From NCBI RefSeq assembly GCF_040954835.1, contig NC_090711.1, positions 12,457,001 through 12,521,000 of the forward strand: a DNA stretch of 64,000 nucleotides, read 5' to 3'. Position 1 is the stretch's first letter. Each line of letters starts with the position of its first letter. Positions 39,101 through 50,356 of the stretch are shown piece by piece. A program made the translations under genes and the position numbers. The DNA is from Lepisosteus oculatus. Its lineage: Eukaryota; Chordata; Actinopteri; Semionotiformes; Lepisosteidae. The notes beneath the pieces were generated by a model. It saw nothing but the letters and a program-made list of their open reading frames with translations. It had not been told where the DNA came from and did no database searches.

Positions 39101-42100
39101 TGCTTTGCATGAGTACATTACTGTTTTAGCCTTTTATTTTTATTAGTTTTTTCTACTTTAATATTTAATGCTTCCTCAATTGGAACTCTGAGTATCTTGT
39201 GATGGACTGGCTTCCTGTCCAGGGTGTGTCCCGCCTTGCACCAGAGGATTGCTGGCTTAAGAATCTTGTGGCTTCCTTGTGATCCCACAAGAATGAAGAG
39301 GACAGAAGATGGATATCTGTAAACTGGAAGTTTTACAAGCTTCTTTGTGCAATTTGTTTTTATCGTGGTTTGAAATTTACTCATCAATACGAATTATTTC
39401 TAGCCCCCAAATATAACAAAAAACTTTGCAGTTCCCCTTTAAAAAGACTGGAGCAGGGGATCCCAACTCCTGTACAGGCAACATTCCTGCAGGTTTTCTA
39501 GGCCTCTTTATATGAGCAGCACGTTAAGATCTGGTAAAATCTCTTATGCTGCTTTAAATCAGCAAATTAAACTGCTAGGAGTTGCTCTGGAGTGAATATG
39601 TGTTGGTCTGCCTCAGAGTGTTTGTTTCCCTTGGGTTCAGCTCTTCATGGAGAGGCAGATCAGTTTGGGTTGTAGGCCAGCTAGCTAAAAAATTAAATCT
39701 TAAGCTTGTTTGTATCTAGTTTACTTCAAAGTACAGTACCTGCTATGAGCTACATCAAGTGCATGAAAATAAATGATAAGGATTCATCTATGAAGAGGAA
39801 AAATATTTGTTTTGAAATCAAAAAAGTATATAGTTTGCACTTTTACCAAGATGTAAATGAGCAAGAGTGACTTTTAAGCAACACTGTTTTTGCTAGTTAC
39901 TGTTTGCTATCACACTCTTTTTGTACAGACTTGTTTTGTCTTCCTTTCGCATTGTAATGGTTTTCAGGTTCTCTGCATTGATAGTCATGCATGCTAGTAT
40001 TGTTTATTTTCATTTACTGAGATCACTGGCTTTTAAACAGTTTTTACATTTGGAAGCACACTTATCTGTACTTTCCTTTGGATTTAGTAGGATAAATCAC
40101 TACAGTATATGGGTTTCATCACTTGTCCAAACTAATACAATCTGGCTGGCTTTTGGACTGGCTTCCCAAAAAGGTTACTGTATGAGTAGTCAATGCTGTC
40201 TTTTGGATTTTTATGTTTTATTGAAAATGAAAGCCTTTAGTGTAATCGCAAAACATGCTGTTTTTTTTTCTTCTTTTTAAAAAAAAATGTTTTGCAACAA
40301 ACAGTGCGGCCTTCTGTAACAGTGCTTCCTGAACTGGCCACCATCACCGTGGGTGAAGAGAAGACAATCCTGTGTGAAATCACTAGATTTTACCCCAAGC
40401 TAATGGAAGTGACTTGGCTCGTTAAGAAGGACCTTGCTCCGGAGCTCCCTGCCGTTTCACGAGACGTCTGCACTGGAATTCCTGTTCCGAACGGAGACCA
40501 GACCTATAACGTCCACAGCCGTATTACAGTGCTGGCGAGTATGGAAGAAAATGGGGCCATGTATGTCTGTCAAATCAAACACAAGTCCTATGGCACACCC
40601 CACAGAAGAAACGCCACACTTAAAGTTGTAGGTGAGAGATTCGTCTTCTCCAGGTGCAGTCAAACCTTAGAATACTTTGCATTTCTCTTTGCTGTTGTGA
40701 GTTACTATCTAAGAAGGAGTCTTGGACTCAGTACCTGGAGGGTATTGTCTCTTCTGTTTAATTGTTCCAACCTAAGCAGTCAATTAAACAATTGATTCCT
40801 TTGTAAGTCAGAAATATATACTGTAGGATTATTAAGGTCTTTTACACTTGATTATAGGACATTCATTCAATTATTGGTAAATCACCTCAGAGCCTGTGTC
40901 ACAGAATTAACAGTTACGATTATTCTGCTAATTCCCTAACTAGATAAATTATGCAACCGAGAGCACAGCTGGAACAGAAACCAGAAGACACTGGGCTCTT
41001 CAAGAACTGAGTCTGAGAGTCAATGGGTACTTTAAAGGGTCATAATTTATGATGGACCAGAATGATTAAATCAATAAATGGATTAATCAGTGAACTAACA
41101 GAGGAGCACAGAGTACTCTTAGTTCTATTATTAAAGAAATGGGAATGTGATTAAGAGCTGAAGAAAGCTTTGCTCCAGTGCCAAAAGGTTGTAAATAGCT
41201 TGGTTTAAATAGCTGTATGAATCCTTGCTTGAAGGGCTTTGTTTTCAACAAATGTGGTCTGCCTAGCCCCAAGGCTGCCTTCTGATAGCACAGCAGTGAT
41301 AGCTGGCACCTTCTCCACCAGTGTGCTTCTCATCCTGGCAGTACTGGGAGCAGTGTTTATATACTTCAGGCATTTCCAGAGAGGTAAGCCTTATTTTGTT
41401 CCATATAAGCAATCTGCAGCATTATTTAATATGGCCCAGGGTTGTCTACACTTTCCTCTAAAGCAGAGAGGCCTAACAGGTTCTGGAGCACTGCTGTGTC
41501 CATAAGTAGGTTTTATTTCAGCTTTTTACTGGCTTAATTGGCCTGAGCTAATATTTTCTGCCAATTACTTAAATACTGTGACCTAGAAAACCTACAGACA
41601 CTTCAGACTTCCTGGACAAAGATCAGGGTCCCATACTTTAAGGTATGCTCTGTGATAGCCATTTAATGCCGTACCCTAGGAGCCCCACATTGGTGCCACT
41701 AAGTAAGTATTAATATGAGGCAGTTCCAGGTGGCACTGCCACACAGGTTACTGAGGATACCCTAACTTAACCAAGCCCAGCCACCCCTAGAGGCTATTCT
41801 CTTATAAGAGGTCTTTTTATCACATTCTTCTCACCCAATGTCTACCCAGAGAGCTCTACATCAGGAGATACCATTTTTAAATTTTCACCTTTAGTATTAC
41901 AGTATGTAGTCCAAAATAAATCAAAATGCAGTTGCCAAGGTTGTATTAGAAGGGAAACGGGCTATTTTCAAATGCATGAAAGTGCGGATAGCTTCAGTAT
42001 TCATTCAGGGAACCTGCCAGTATGACCTTATGGTTTTTTGTGGTCTGTGCTGATCTTCAAAGGGATAAGACAAGCTGATTTATAAATTAATTACTAAATT

Positions 42101-45100
42101 TACTGCCAATATTTTTTTCTTCTTTGTAGTTCCTCCAGATGTCTCTGAAATTATCCACCCTGCCATTATATATGCCAACGAGACAGCAAAATTAAAATGC
42201 AACATCACTGCGTTCAGATCACATGCTTTCAAAGTGCAGTGGCTGAGGGTGAAGCAGCATCAGTACCATGACCAGTCAGAGGGTCTGGGCGGCTCTCCAG
42301 AAGCTATTCCACTTAACAGGTGTGATGACGTGAGCGATAAAGCTGAGAACCAGTTTGACAAACAGCACAGGCTCTGTGTCTCCACTATCCCTGTTCAGCT
42401 GGCTGTCGAGGACGATAACACTGAGTTTTGTTGCATTGTGCGATGTGGCCGAGCAGAAATCTGCAGGACAGCCGTCCTCAAAGTTACAGGTGAGGACACG
42501 GAAGGTGACCCACATAATAAAACTCAAAGATAAGATAGCTAAACCATTACAACACTGCACAGACCTGGAGAAGTTCACCTCTGTGAGACAGGCTGAGGAA
42601 TCCAGTCACTAGTTCTGGGCGAAGGCAAGCAGACAGGTGAGGTGGAGAATGCACCAGACAGACAGAGAGAGCTGGGAATAGGAGCAGACTGGCAGAACAG
42701 GGGCCGTGCCGCACAGCCAGGCAGATCAGAAAGGTTGCTAATAACGCTGTCAAAAGCTGTATAGCAACCAGGAAAAAGTTGGGAATCCAGCTCTTGGTCA
42801 GGTCCTGGCTCAGACTCAGAACTAGATGGTTCTGACAGTTTCAGCTGGAGTGCAGGACAAGTACTGTGGCAGACAGGCTGGTTTGTAAGAGGAGCACAAA
42901 GTATCCAGCGCTGATGCAGAAATTACCTGTTAAATGGCAGCAGGTGGCATGAACAGCCAACCCAATCGCGTTCTCACGGCAACAGGAGGCATTTGATAGT
43001 TACTGTGAAGACCAGGGTGTAACATAAATTTGATTTCAAACTTAAATACTCTTTATATTTATTATAATAATTAATAATAAGTTCTTTAATTTATAATCCC
43101 AAAATGGTCAAAAAGTACATTATAAACAGGAGGGGACCCACTTTAGCCTCCACTGAGCCCCACCTGATGTACAGCTGCCATTGTGCATCAGCAGCCCCAC
43201 TACATGGCAGATGAGGTGGAGAAGGGAGAAATTGCTTCACCAGTTGAATTAAAGGGGAACTGCAAAGCTATTTTTAGCAGCATTGATGAGCGCATTTCAA
43301 ACCAAGATGGAAGAAAAATGTACACAGTATCTTGTAAAACCTCCAATTGACTGTACATCACAAAATAGATGAAATTTCCAGGTATGCGCAACGCCATGTT
43401 CTGCGATTCAGAATGAGGCAACAAACCTTCTGGTGACGTGATGTGGCCCTATGAGATTGGAAACAAGCAGGCTAGTGAATACACCTTAATCCAATCCAAT
43501 AGAAATATTGCTTTTGACTTTGAGACAGTTTTGCTGACAAATACTACCTACTTGTTAACTCTGCATGCAGATCATGTTGGAAACTTTATGCAGTGAAATA
43601 TCTGCTGCACGACCTGTACTTATTTACTCATATATCACATTACATAAGGCATTGTAGTGACTAGTGAGCAGGAAGGGCTGCATCACGCAGCAATTCATGG
43701 GAACATTAATACAAGTTTGCAACTTACAGTATTTTCACAAAGTTCACATTTTTGTGCTTAATTTGAAATTTGTCATTTTTTTTTCTATTACATCAATTAA
43801 TTGATTTTGTTTCCGAGATTAAATAATCGGTCTGAGAAATTGGGAGTGCAGTTCCCCTTTAAGGGGAAGCTTTTGGTGTGTTAAATTGTGCAAGCCCAGA
43901 GTGGAGATTAGTCAGGACACTGGGTTAACATCCTTTTGTGTCATGGGATTTTAAATGATCAAGTGGTCAGGACTTTGGATTAATGTCTCATCCGCAGGTC
44001 ACTACATTAAAACATTACTTCTGAAACTTCTAAGCCAATAAGGAAGAGTGTTGCCTACTTGTGCACAAACACCCCTTACAGCTACAACCTAGCTTCCCAC
44101 TAATGTTACCTATCCCAGTACTGACCAGGTACCGAATTCCTCCAATATTTGATGAGTTTATGCTAGAAGGTGTTAATACTGCTTAAAAGCTTTGACAGAA
44201 TAAGTTTGTTGTTTCAGCCAAACACTAGTTTTATATCGGTAACATGTACAACATGTATAGGTCTGCTTGCCAAATGTACTTTGTGTTATTCAGAACTATA
44301 ATAACAGGTGATAGAAATTTAGAAAAACAAAGTGGGGGGTGTTCACAAGCATCAAGGAAAGAGGACGTAAGAATATTCACAGTGGGAAAAAAAAAGCAAA
44401 GAGAGGGTTGAAAAGAAAGAAAAACAAATTTCCTGCTTTCACTTCAGATTTGTGAATGTGAGATAATGCCCTGTTATTTACAGTCTTCCTTGTGAGTCCA
44501 AATTAATTTTGTTTTCATTTTCTTAGTGCGTCCATCCTTTTTTCAAATATCCAGCCTCCCCCCGATCCCCAAACTGCAGAAGACGCTCGTCCTGTGTTGC
44601 AGGATGGAGAAGTTCTACCCTGGGAGTGTTACCCTGGAGTGGTTCCGAGACGGGCAGGCAGTGAAGGATGTCACCCAGTTTGGACCCTTTGAAGACTCTG
44701 GGCAGCTGTACAGTGTTTGGAGCCAAAGTCAGCTCACTGTAACCAAGGAAGACGAGGGCGCTGTCTACACCTGCTGTGTGCGTCACGACAGCTTCCCTGA
44801 GCCTGGCTTCAGAGAAATCTCCTACGAGCTCAACCTGCAGGGTAGGATCTTGCTTGAGGTGCCATCTTGCCCTATACTCACCAGAGATTTAATGTGTGGA
44901 CAAGCTTTGAGACTTGGCCACAGAACTTTTTTCACAGCAATTAACTTTAAACCCCCCAGTTTTCCAAAGAAGGTCTGTTTAAACTGTTTGTTTTGCTGTT
45001 TTTACCCTTCAAGTAAGCACAGAAGTTGTTCCTTTCTTCTCTTCTCACTTTTTGCACATTAAAACAATGATTGTCACACCTAAGATGGTACCGGCCTTCC

Positions 45101-45476
45101 ACAAAAAGTATCAAAATAACACATTTTCCTCATAACAGTGTTTTCTGTCTTGTCAGGCATGGCCCCGAAAGTCATGTGGATCAAGTGTGACCCTCCTCAG
45201 CCTGGGACAGGACAGGAGTGTACATTGAACTGCTCAGTGAGCAACTTCTGCCCCGATAGCATCTCTGTAAAATGGCAAAAGAATGACCAGCCAATACATG
45301 CTGGCGTTTCCAACTCTCCTCCTGTTCTCAACGCCAGCGGGCTCTATTCGTTGTGGAGCTTCCTGAGATTCACACCGGAAGAGGATGACGATGGCAGTGT
45401 GTTTAAGTGTGTCGTAGAGCACAGTACTCTTAGTGAACCAGAGGAGCGAATACATGTATTAAACGTATCTAAATAA
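36066..45476 (+). CDS. B7-H6 / NCR3LG1-like Ig-superfamily protein with three post-membrane Ig domains
   Basis: Seven exons join with GT/AG sites, every intron in phase 1: 36066-36132, 38359-38703, 40305-40631, 41267-41383, 42130-42489, 44527-44841, 45157-45476. The product has 616 residues: signal peptide (1-22), V domain (23-137), C1 (138-246), membrane exon (247-285), then C1-like domains 286-405, 406-510 and 511-616. The V domain shares with human B7-H6, the ligand of the NK receptor NKp30, the run RPG...RL..GDASLRLP and the ..VTP....G.IQL.V end. The first C1 shares FYP, DV.TG and an NV.S stretch. The helix at about 257-280 is followed by RHFQR, which predicts the rest in the cytosol. No second membrane helix or GPI signal follows. 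Neighbours are tp53rk and slc13a3. The family call is firm; exact orthology is not. Confidence 0.85.
37175..37262 (+). repeat. worn relative of one arm of the 52.8-kb inverted repeat
   Basis: The order gggtagctgcg, aacaagtgaaggtttatttc, then aacacaacatttcgg parallels the left arm at 52780-52889. Only one orientation is present here. It lies in intron 1 of the NCR3LG1-like gene. Confidence 0.6.
37320..37838 (+). repeat. 5S-rRNA-derived SINE, copy 2
   Basis: The head (aactaagcagctgtgagcct, then ctagatgggagacctcctgg) corresponds to the 3' half of 5S rRNA. It is followed by a body and tail shared with 30877-31420 and ends in ttattattattat. It lies in intron 1 of the NCR3LG1-like gene, sense orientation. 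Confidence 0.82.
38359..38703 (+). CDS. exon 2, V-type Ig domain
   Basis: The acceptor is catgtttgag/gt, chosen because an in-frame stop lies just upstream and this site restores a glycine. The domain has the B-strand Cys in LLNCSFS, the core Trp in VEWKV, and the F-strand Cys in DGGPYTCTV. The segment HRLVEGDASLRLPNVTL is the closest match to human B7-H6. Sequons are NCS and NVT. The exon is clearly GC-richer than its surroundings. Confidence 0.85.
39190..39318 (+). repeat. fragment of fish SINE-like repeat
   Basis: The wording tgatggactggcttcctgtc, then cagggtgtgtcccgccttgc matches the core of the 22024-22335 family. The head and tail are missing. Confidence 0.55.
39320..39445 (-). repeat. 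end fragment of the TTAA-flanked inverted-repeat element
   Basis: It ends tgcagttcccctttaa and, in reverse, follows about 110 bases of the left end of the element at 43253-43858 (shared words ggtttgaaat and tcatcaat). The other end is absent. Confidence 0.65.
39449..39690. mobile_element. possible worn hAT-type MITE
   Basis: It starts gagcaggggatcccaactcc, like the left end of the 19193 element, and carries a caggttttctaggc block. I could not find a clear right end. It lies in intron 2 of the NCR3LG1-like gene. Confidence 0.35.
40305..40631 (+). CDS. exon 3, first C1-type Ig domain
   Basis: It opens with VRPSVTVLPE. Typical C1 marks are LCEITRFYPKLMEVTW and YVCQIKHKSYGTP. The segment RDVCTGIPVPNGDQTYNVHS parallels the same region of human B7-H6. 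One sequon, NAT, lies near the end. The donor is a/ggtgag type, phase 1. Confidence 0.87.
41267..41383 (+). CDS. exon 4, transmembrane segment
   Basis: 39 residues with a hydrophobic core (VIAGTFSTSVLLILAVLGAV, then FIYF) followed by RHFQR. The acceptor tctgcctag and donor gtaagc keep phase 1 on both sides, so the exon can be left out without shifting frame. Confidence 0.8.
41465..41640. mobile_element. possible worn hAT-type MITE
   Basis: An inner aggttctggagcactgctgt and an outer cctggacaaagatcagggtc resemble the two ends of fish hAT MITEs, with aaacctacagacactt near the right end. The ends are too worn to prove a duplication. Confidence 0.35.
42130..42489 (+). CDS. exon 5, Ig domain after the membrane segment
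   Basis: It has the strong acceptor ttctttgtag and opens VPPDVSEIIHPAI. It has LKCNITAF, a core Trp in VQWLRV, and a cysteine-rich F strand, EFCCIVRCGRAEIC. Sequons are NET and NIT. It is longer and more diverged than the other C1 units (120 residues), with extra cysteines in NRCDD and RLCVS. Confidence 0.78.
42490..43100. other. intron 5 segment, nothing named
   Basis: A moderately GC-rich piece rich in caggcag-type words (42580-43020) that looks like the remains of a dispersed element. I cannot name it. AT-rich sequence follows. Confidence 0.3.
43110..44140 (-). repeat. 5S-derived SINE, copy 3, split by another element
   Basis: The left piece (43110-43248: gagccccacctgatgtacag type) and the right piece (43863-44140: gtcaggacactgggttaaca, then catgggattttaaatgatca) follow successive parts of the 30877-31420 copy in the same orientation. 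The 606-bp element at 43253-43858 sits between them. The head end near 44130 keeps cagtactgaccaggtac. Confidence 0.62.
43253..43858. mobile_element. 606-bp TTAA-flanked inverted-repeat element (MITE-like)
   Basis: Ends are AGGGGAACTGCA on the left and TGCAGTTCCCCT on the right: perfect 12-bp terminal inverted repeats. TTAA lies at both borders (43249-43252 and 43859-43862). There is no coding potential. The TTAA duplication is the hallmark of piggyBac-type elements, though the end sequence is not one I recognise. A fragment of the same family lies at 39320-39445. Confidence 0.75.
44527..44841 (+). CDS. exon 6, C1-type Ig domain after the membrane segment
   Basis: It opens VRPSFFQIS. It has LCCRMEKFYPGSVTLEWF, then GQLYSVWSQSQLTV and DEGAVYTCCVRHDSFPEP, which are textbook C1 B, C, E and F strands. 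It has no sequon. The acceptor is attttcttag. Confidence 0.85.
45157..45476 (+). CDS. exon 7, last C1-type Ig domain and stop
   Basis: It has CTLNCSVSNFCPDSISVKW, then GLYSLWSFLRF and DGSVFKCVVEHSTLSEPEE, another full C1 unit. It ends HVLNVSK then TAA, with no membrane anchor. Sequons are NCS, NAS and NVS. An AATAAA overlaps the stop and another is at 45500-45505. Confidence 0.85.
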
Positions 45477-45499
45477 ATCCAAAACTCATCTTGTTTTAA

Positions 45500-45505
45500 A
45501 ATAAA
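45500..45505 (+). terminator. poly(A) signal of the NCR3LG1-like gene
   Basis: AATAAA 24 bases after the stop codon. A second hexamer overlaps the stop itself. Confidence 0.55.
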
Positions 45506-47346
45506 AGTGTTTTTTTTTGCTTTTTAAAAATATAGAAACGTCTAGCTTGGCTTGAAAGAATGCCTAAACATACAGTTAAAACAGAACCCTGGAGTGATTT
45601 GCGGGCACTCTCTGTGCCTCCCCACTGGGATTTTCATTTAGAACCACTGCTGTAAAAGACAAGAGTTTGCAGCTGTGGGACAGTACGGTATGTATCATTA
45701 GCGTGGAATAATTTTTCAGATTTGTCTATCAGGCCATGGCAATAACAACCAGTAATAGACAGAAAAATTAATTTCACCTGAACATACGTAGTACATGATA
45801 TTTAAGCCCTGGTGATGCTAAGGCGCTTAGTCTTAGCGTGTTTTTCACCTGGTTTGTTACTTGTGCTTGCTCCGGCTTTCGAACTTTGCTTCCTCCTTTT
45901 TTCTCTGTTTTTTGGGGGGATTCTGCTCAAAACTTTGATTTTTAAGCTTCTGCGGATTAGAATCATGTCTGCTTACTTCTGCCTTCGACTGTGTTTCTCT
46001 GCTTCTTCGCCCGCGTCTCCAGCTGTTTGTCTGCCTGCCATTGGATCCATCTTAAAGTACAAGTACAGCATGTTACAGAAGGCTCTGGGTTCAAATCCTA
46101 GACAGGTGCCTACTGCGCTATCTTTGAGCAAGGTCCTTCATTTTCTGCAGTAAAAGACCCAGGTGTATAATAGGAACGGCTGTAAGGCATTCTGGATAAA
46201 AGTATCTTCCAAATAAAATTGTGAAACGTGATGCCACACATTACAATCCTGTGACTAAAGATGGGTGAATGGGAGCTGGTAAGAGACCCTTCTCCTCGTA
46301 GAAAACCATTTAATACAGGAGGAGCAAGACTGAAACTGGTCCGAGGCTGAGTGCTGGAACACTTCGACCAACATCTGCTGCAAAGCTCTCTCTTGGAGGA
46401 AAGAGATCAGGAAAGTCCGGAACAAACCTGTTGCTCAAACCAGACCCTTTGGAATTGGTCAAGAAAGTGTTGAGTGGGATTCTGAAATCATTGAGCTGCA
46501 AATACATTTTAAACAGGCATGTTAACCTGTATGGCCTCTTTGGGGAGGATTGTCAAAATGTAAGAAAGTCATTGGTGCTGATCTTTCTTCCCTTTGCCAC
46601 TTCTGGCAGTCACAACTCTTGTGCAAAACACATTCCATCCTAAAGGACCCTTTACAACCTTGGTCTAATGAATTACTCCCTGCCGAACGCAGATATGGAT
46701 TTCCCCACTCTAAAAAAAAAATGTGTTGACGTTCTTATGAGTACATGCAGTCTTAACCCTGCTCAACAGGTCAGTCTCTTGTGCATTACTGTATATGTGT
46801 ACTGCTTATTTGTGTGTTTTTCTTTATATTTCCCGATACTGCAAAACAAATTGCTCCATGGAGATCGTAAAGACTCTCTACTGTCTACTCTACAAGGTGA
46901 AGAGTGCAGTTGGACTGACAAAGAGAATTTGGGTAATTATTTATACTTAATTAAAAAAAGCGCCCGCCTGATCTTGAAATTCAGACATATTTACGTATTA
47001 ACATTAGTTGGCCTATAATTGTATACATGGACAATAGGAGTGGACACTGATCAGCTTAGTAGAAGTACATACAGTACTATGACCTTCTACATGTGCAGGA
47101 AACACACAAAGTGGAGGTCACTTTGAGCTAATGGGGTCCCCTCAGGTCTGTACTACGATTATCCAAGAGACTCTCCCTTTTTAATGGGCACAAAATTTCC
47201 TTACTCCTCAGCTGATGGTTTTGTGATGTAATTGTTTGGAGAGGCCAGGCAACAATTTTAAAACTGCCTTGTGTAACATTACCACAAAATTGTCTTATTT
47301 AATTAAATCTTAATTAAATGTCTTATTTTATCATGTAAAGATAAGA
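45506..47346. other. intergenic, one worn SINE
   Basis: A tRNA-SINE remnant at about 46060-46215 has a separate entry. Nothing else is recognised in this stretch. Confidence 0.4.
46060..46215 (+). repeat. worn tRNA-derived SINE
   Basis: It has a B-box-like gggttcaaatcctag, then tttgagcaaggtccttc, then aaggcattctggataaaagt. This is the usual order of a common fish tRNA SINE (head, gagcaaggtacttaacc block, ctggataagagcgtc tail). Confidence 0.6.
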
Positions 47347-47516
47347 TCACTTTATTTGGCCACATGCAATTTCTTGCATTAGGAATTTGTCTTTTCATAT
47401 ACCCTAACTTGCTCTTCATGAGACACATAGACAGGGAGAGAAGCTGGGGGTCAGAGCTCAGGGTCTGCCATTCATACGGCGCCCCTGGGGGGCCTTGCTC
47501 AGGGGCCCAACGGAGC
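47347..47516 (-). repeat. tRNA-headed SINE, copy 3 of 3, head lost
   Basis: It keeps the aataaagtga tail (in reverse) and the tgagcaaggcc block of 3197-3450, but stops before the tRNA-like head. Confidence 0.65.
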
Positions 47517-50356
47517 CTACAAACACATGTTGACCTACGTACACTTCCAGTACTCTCTTCAAGGCAGATGGAAGTGAAGAAATGAATTTTATATTGGTAA
47601 CATGTACGATTCTTTTAGTGTGAGTCTCTGGAGCTCAGCTGGAATCACTGCTGTAACACTCAGCATCATTTACTTCTCCCAGTACCGAAGATAATCTTTT
47701 CCTCACCACACCTTTTCTGCAAGTGATTACATTTTTTTCATTTTGTGATTTTCCATTAAAGCACACTTATATCTCTCAGAGCATGGGACGCTGCAATGGC
47801 ATTTTCATTTTTAGATCATATTCAATTTATTTTAATAATGAAATGTCAGGGTAACCCTCCGCATGCATCAATGTAGTTATAATACCCCTACTCTAGGGAC
47901 TACAGATGTAAATTTGCTTTTTAGCTAGCTCTGGTACAGCTAGGGAGATATGCGATGTCCCTGTTCAATACGCTAAACTAATAAGCAAGGAGGAATTTAT
48001 TCACTCCAAAGATGAAAGGAACAATAGCTATTATTTCTACTAAATTTATAGCTAGATTAATTCTAAGATCAGTAGTAATTATAAGAGAATAACATACATA
48101 CACAAATAATTCTGATGAGAAAACAGAGATTAATTATGTATTTCTGTAACTTAAATTAAGGTGTCAGATTTTCAGAAAGTAACTAGTCCTTATAATTGAC
48201 CTATTGATCTGTTCCCTTCACCCACGATGTTGGATGAAAAATTCACAGCACACAAAAGCATAAATTAGAATAGTAAAAACTGAAAGCAACCAGGTTAGTA
48301 CAATAAATCAACAAGCTCAATTGCCGTATGCAGAAGCTGTTACAATGCTGAGATGAACCAAAGTCTGAGAGAACTGTACAGTCTTTACAGTAACTTAAGT
48401 AAAAGACTCCAAGATTTCAAGCCACAGAAACTACAACAACAGATGGCTGAATCCCATGTAATCTGTTTCAAAGACTTTTTTTCTTTTGGTAATGAGTATA
48501 ACGAATGTCTTCATTATTTGTGTTCGCTGATTAAAGGACTTGGTTTTAAGTGCTGAAAAGCAGCCTAAAGGTTCAACCATGGTCTTCTCCACATGTTTCT
48601 GAGGACATCAGCACGTGAGCCCAGAAGGACAGGAAGAGATAGTCTGCTGACTCACCCTGGGCCCTTATCAATGGAATGAGACAGGCTGAACAGGGTCAGG
48701 AACTGGGTTCAAAGTTCAAGGTAACAGGGTTTTCCATTTATAGTATGGCAGTTTAAACTCAGGCTTGGACTGATAGTTGTTGGTTGAGCTTGTTCACCAA
48801 CTGTGTAAGAGAGATAAATGTGCCAGCGTGTTGGACATCTAGCAGTGGAACAGGAAGGTCTCCTGGACCTCAGGACAGAGCCCTCCAGCAGAAGAGACTG
48901 TACCTGACCTACTGCTTCAATGACCTTTATCTTCTTGTTTTGCATTGTGTACTTCATTTCCATATTTGGACCTTAAACAAAGTTGTTACATCTTTTTTTG
49001 TAATAAAATTCAATCCAAATCTGAGTGAATAAATTTAGCTAAATCTGGAGATTTCCTGAAAGTATCTAGGGTGCTGGCTTCAACAAAATGGCCTGTTGTT
49101 TTACGCAAAGGCTTGTGGGACTATGAGACAAGCTACCCAGTCATGTTGCTAAACTTGACAAGCTGTATTTGGATGTATTTGGATGAAACTAGCCAACAGA
49201 CTTGATGGGGCGAAGGGCCTACACTCATTGTAAACTTTTCTTAGGTTCTTATGAAAGAGACCAGTTCAGTAATAGGTACTTTGAAAGCTTCTGGTTACAG
49301 TTTTGCACACAAGTGCACCTCATTCTTATACTGTATGATTCAGTCCCTACTTTGAACAAGATTAATGACCCTACAGTACCTAAGCTTTAATGGCCCAGGG
49401 ATTGGGTAGATTGTGCTGTACATTTCCCATGGTTGAGGATGAAGCTGGAGTTACAAAACCCATTTTACCCTTTCATCGAAGTTAAATAGAGACCTCAAAA
49501 CACAAGCTGCAAGAGTTTGGTTAGATGAGCTGACAGATACATTTGTTAAATTTGTCTTTGATTGGGTAACAGACCACAGATCCTCTCTTCCTCTTCTACA
49601 TGGTTGGTATAATACTTTAAGAGTGCTGAGGGCTAATTCTGCAGCCCTTTCTCACAGGCCCGATGGATGGAGTAATCAAATTGTTCACACTCTTATTCTA
49701 TTTTTCAAAAGGTCTTTGCAACTTTGAAAAGTACTGTGAATTGCGAGGATAGAAATGTTCATTCAGTCCTGCAAATATGAGGTCAATGTGTGTGAAACAC
49801 AACATGATGACAAATCATTTCATTGTTATTCACAACCTTCCAAGGTTCCTGTTAATGAACAGATTAAAATGATGTTTTTTATCTTTTGCTGAAATTCAGA
49901 TCCATAGGCACAGGGCTACTAAATTATTCTTAACACATGCCAGGAAAACTAACATGCACTTAATCTTTTTTTTATTTTTGCATGCAATGTTAAATACAAA
50001 GGGAGCTTAACTGTAATGTATTGTATACCCCTCTCCACATCTTTGTCTGAATTTTGAATGCTGCTCTTTTCTTTCAGCATAACAAAGTCAATTTACACTT
50101 AGCTCCTTGTGAAGAAGGCTCAGTCCTTTAAAAACAGCTTTGATATAAAGTTACATCACCAGTAAAGGCACTTAGTCCTACAAGCAATTGTACAGTAGAC
50201 CAAGCAAGAGATTGACCTAACTGTTACCAGAAGAGAGCTAATTATTTTTTTTTGTTCTCGTCACAGTAAATGAAGGCCGTACAACTAGAGAGTCAATGTG
50301 ATTCAGCACAAGGAGAAAACAAATCTAAGACAAATACATATATACACGTATAAAAG
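47517..50356. other. intergenic, mostly unassigned
   Basis: A stretch at 49070-49255 ends in wording (gacttgatggggcgaagggc) typical of the 3' part of a dispersed fish retroelement. No gene is recognised. Confidence 0.4.

Noticed and set aside
36066-45476. Calling the Ig gene tapasin or SIRP
   Set aside because: The C1 units resemble both, but the V domain run GDASLRLP and the layout around it fit B7-H6 far better.
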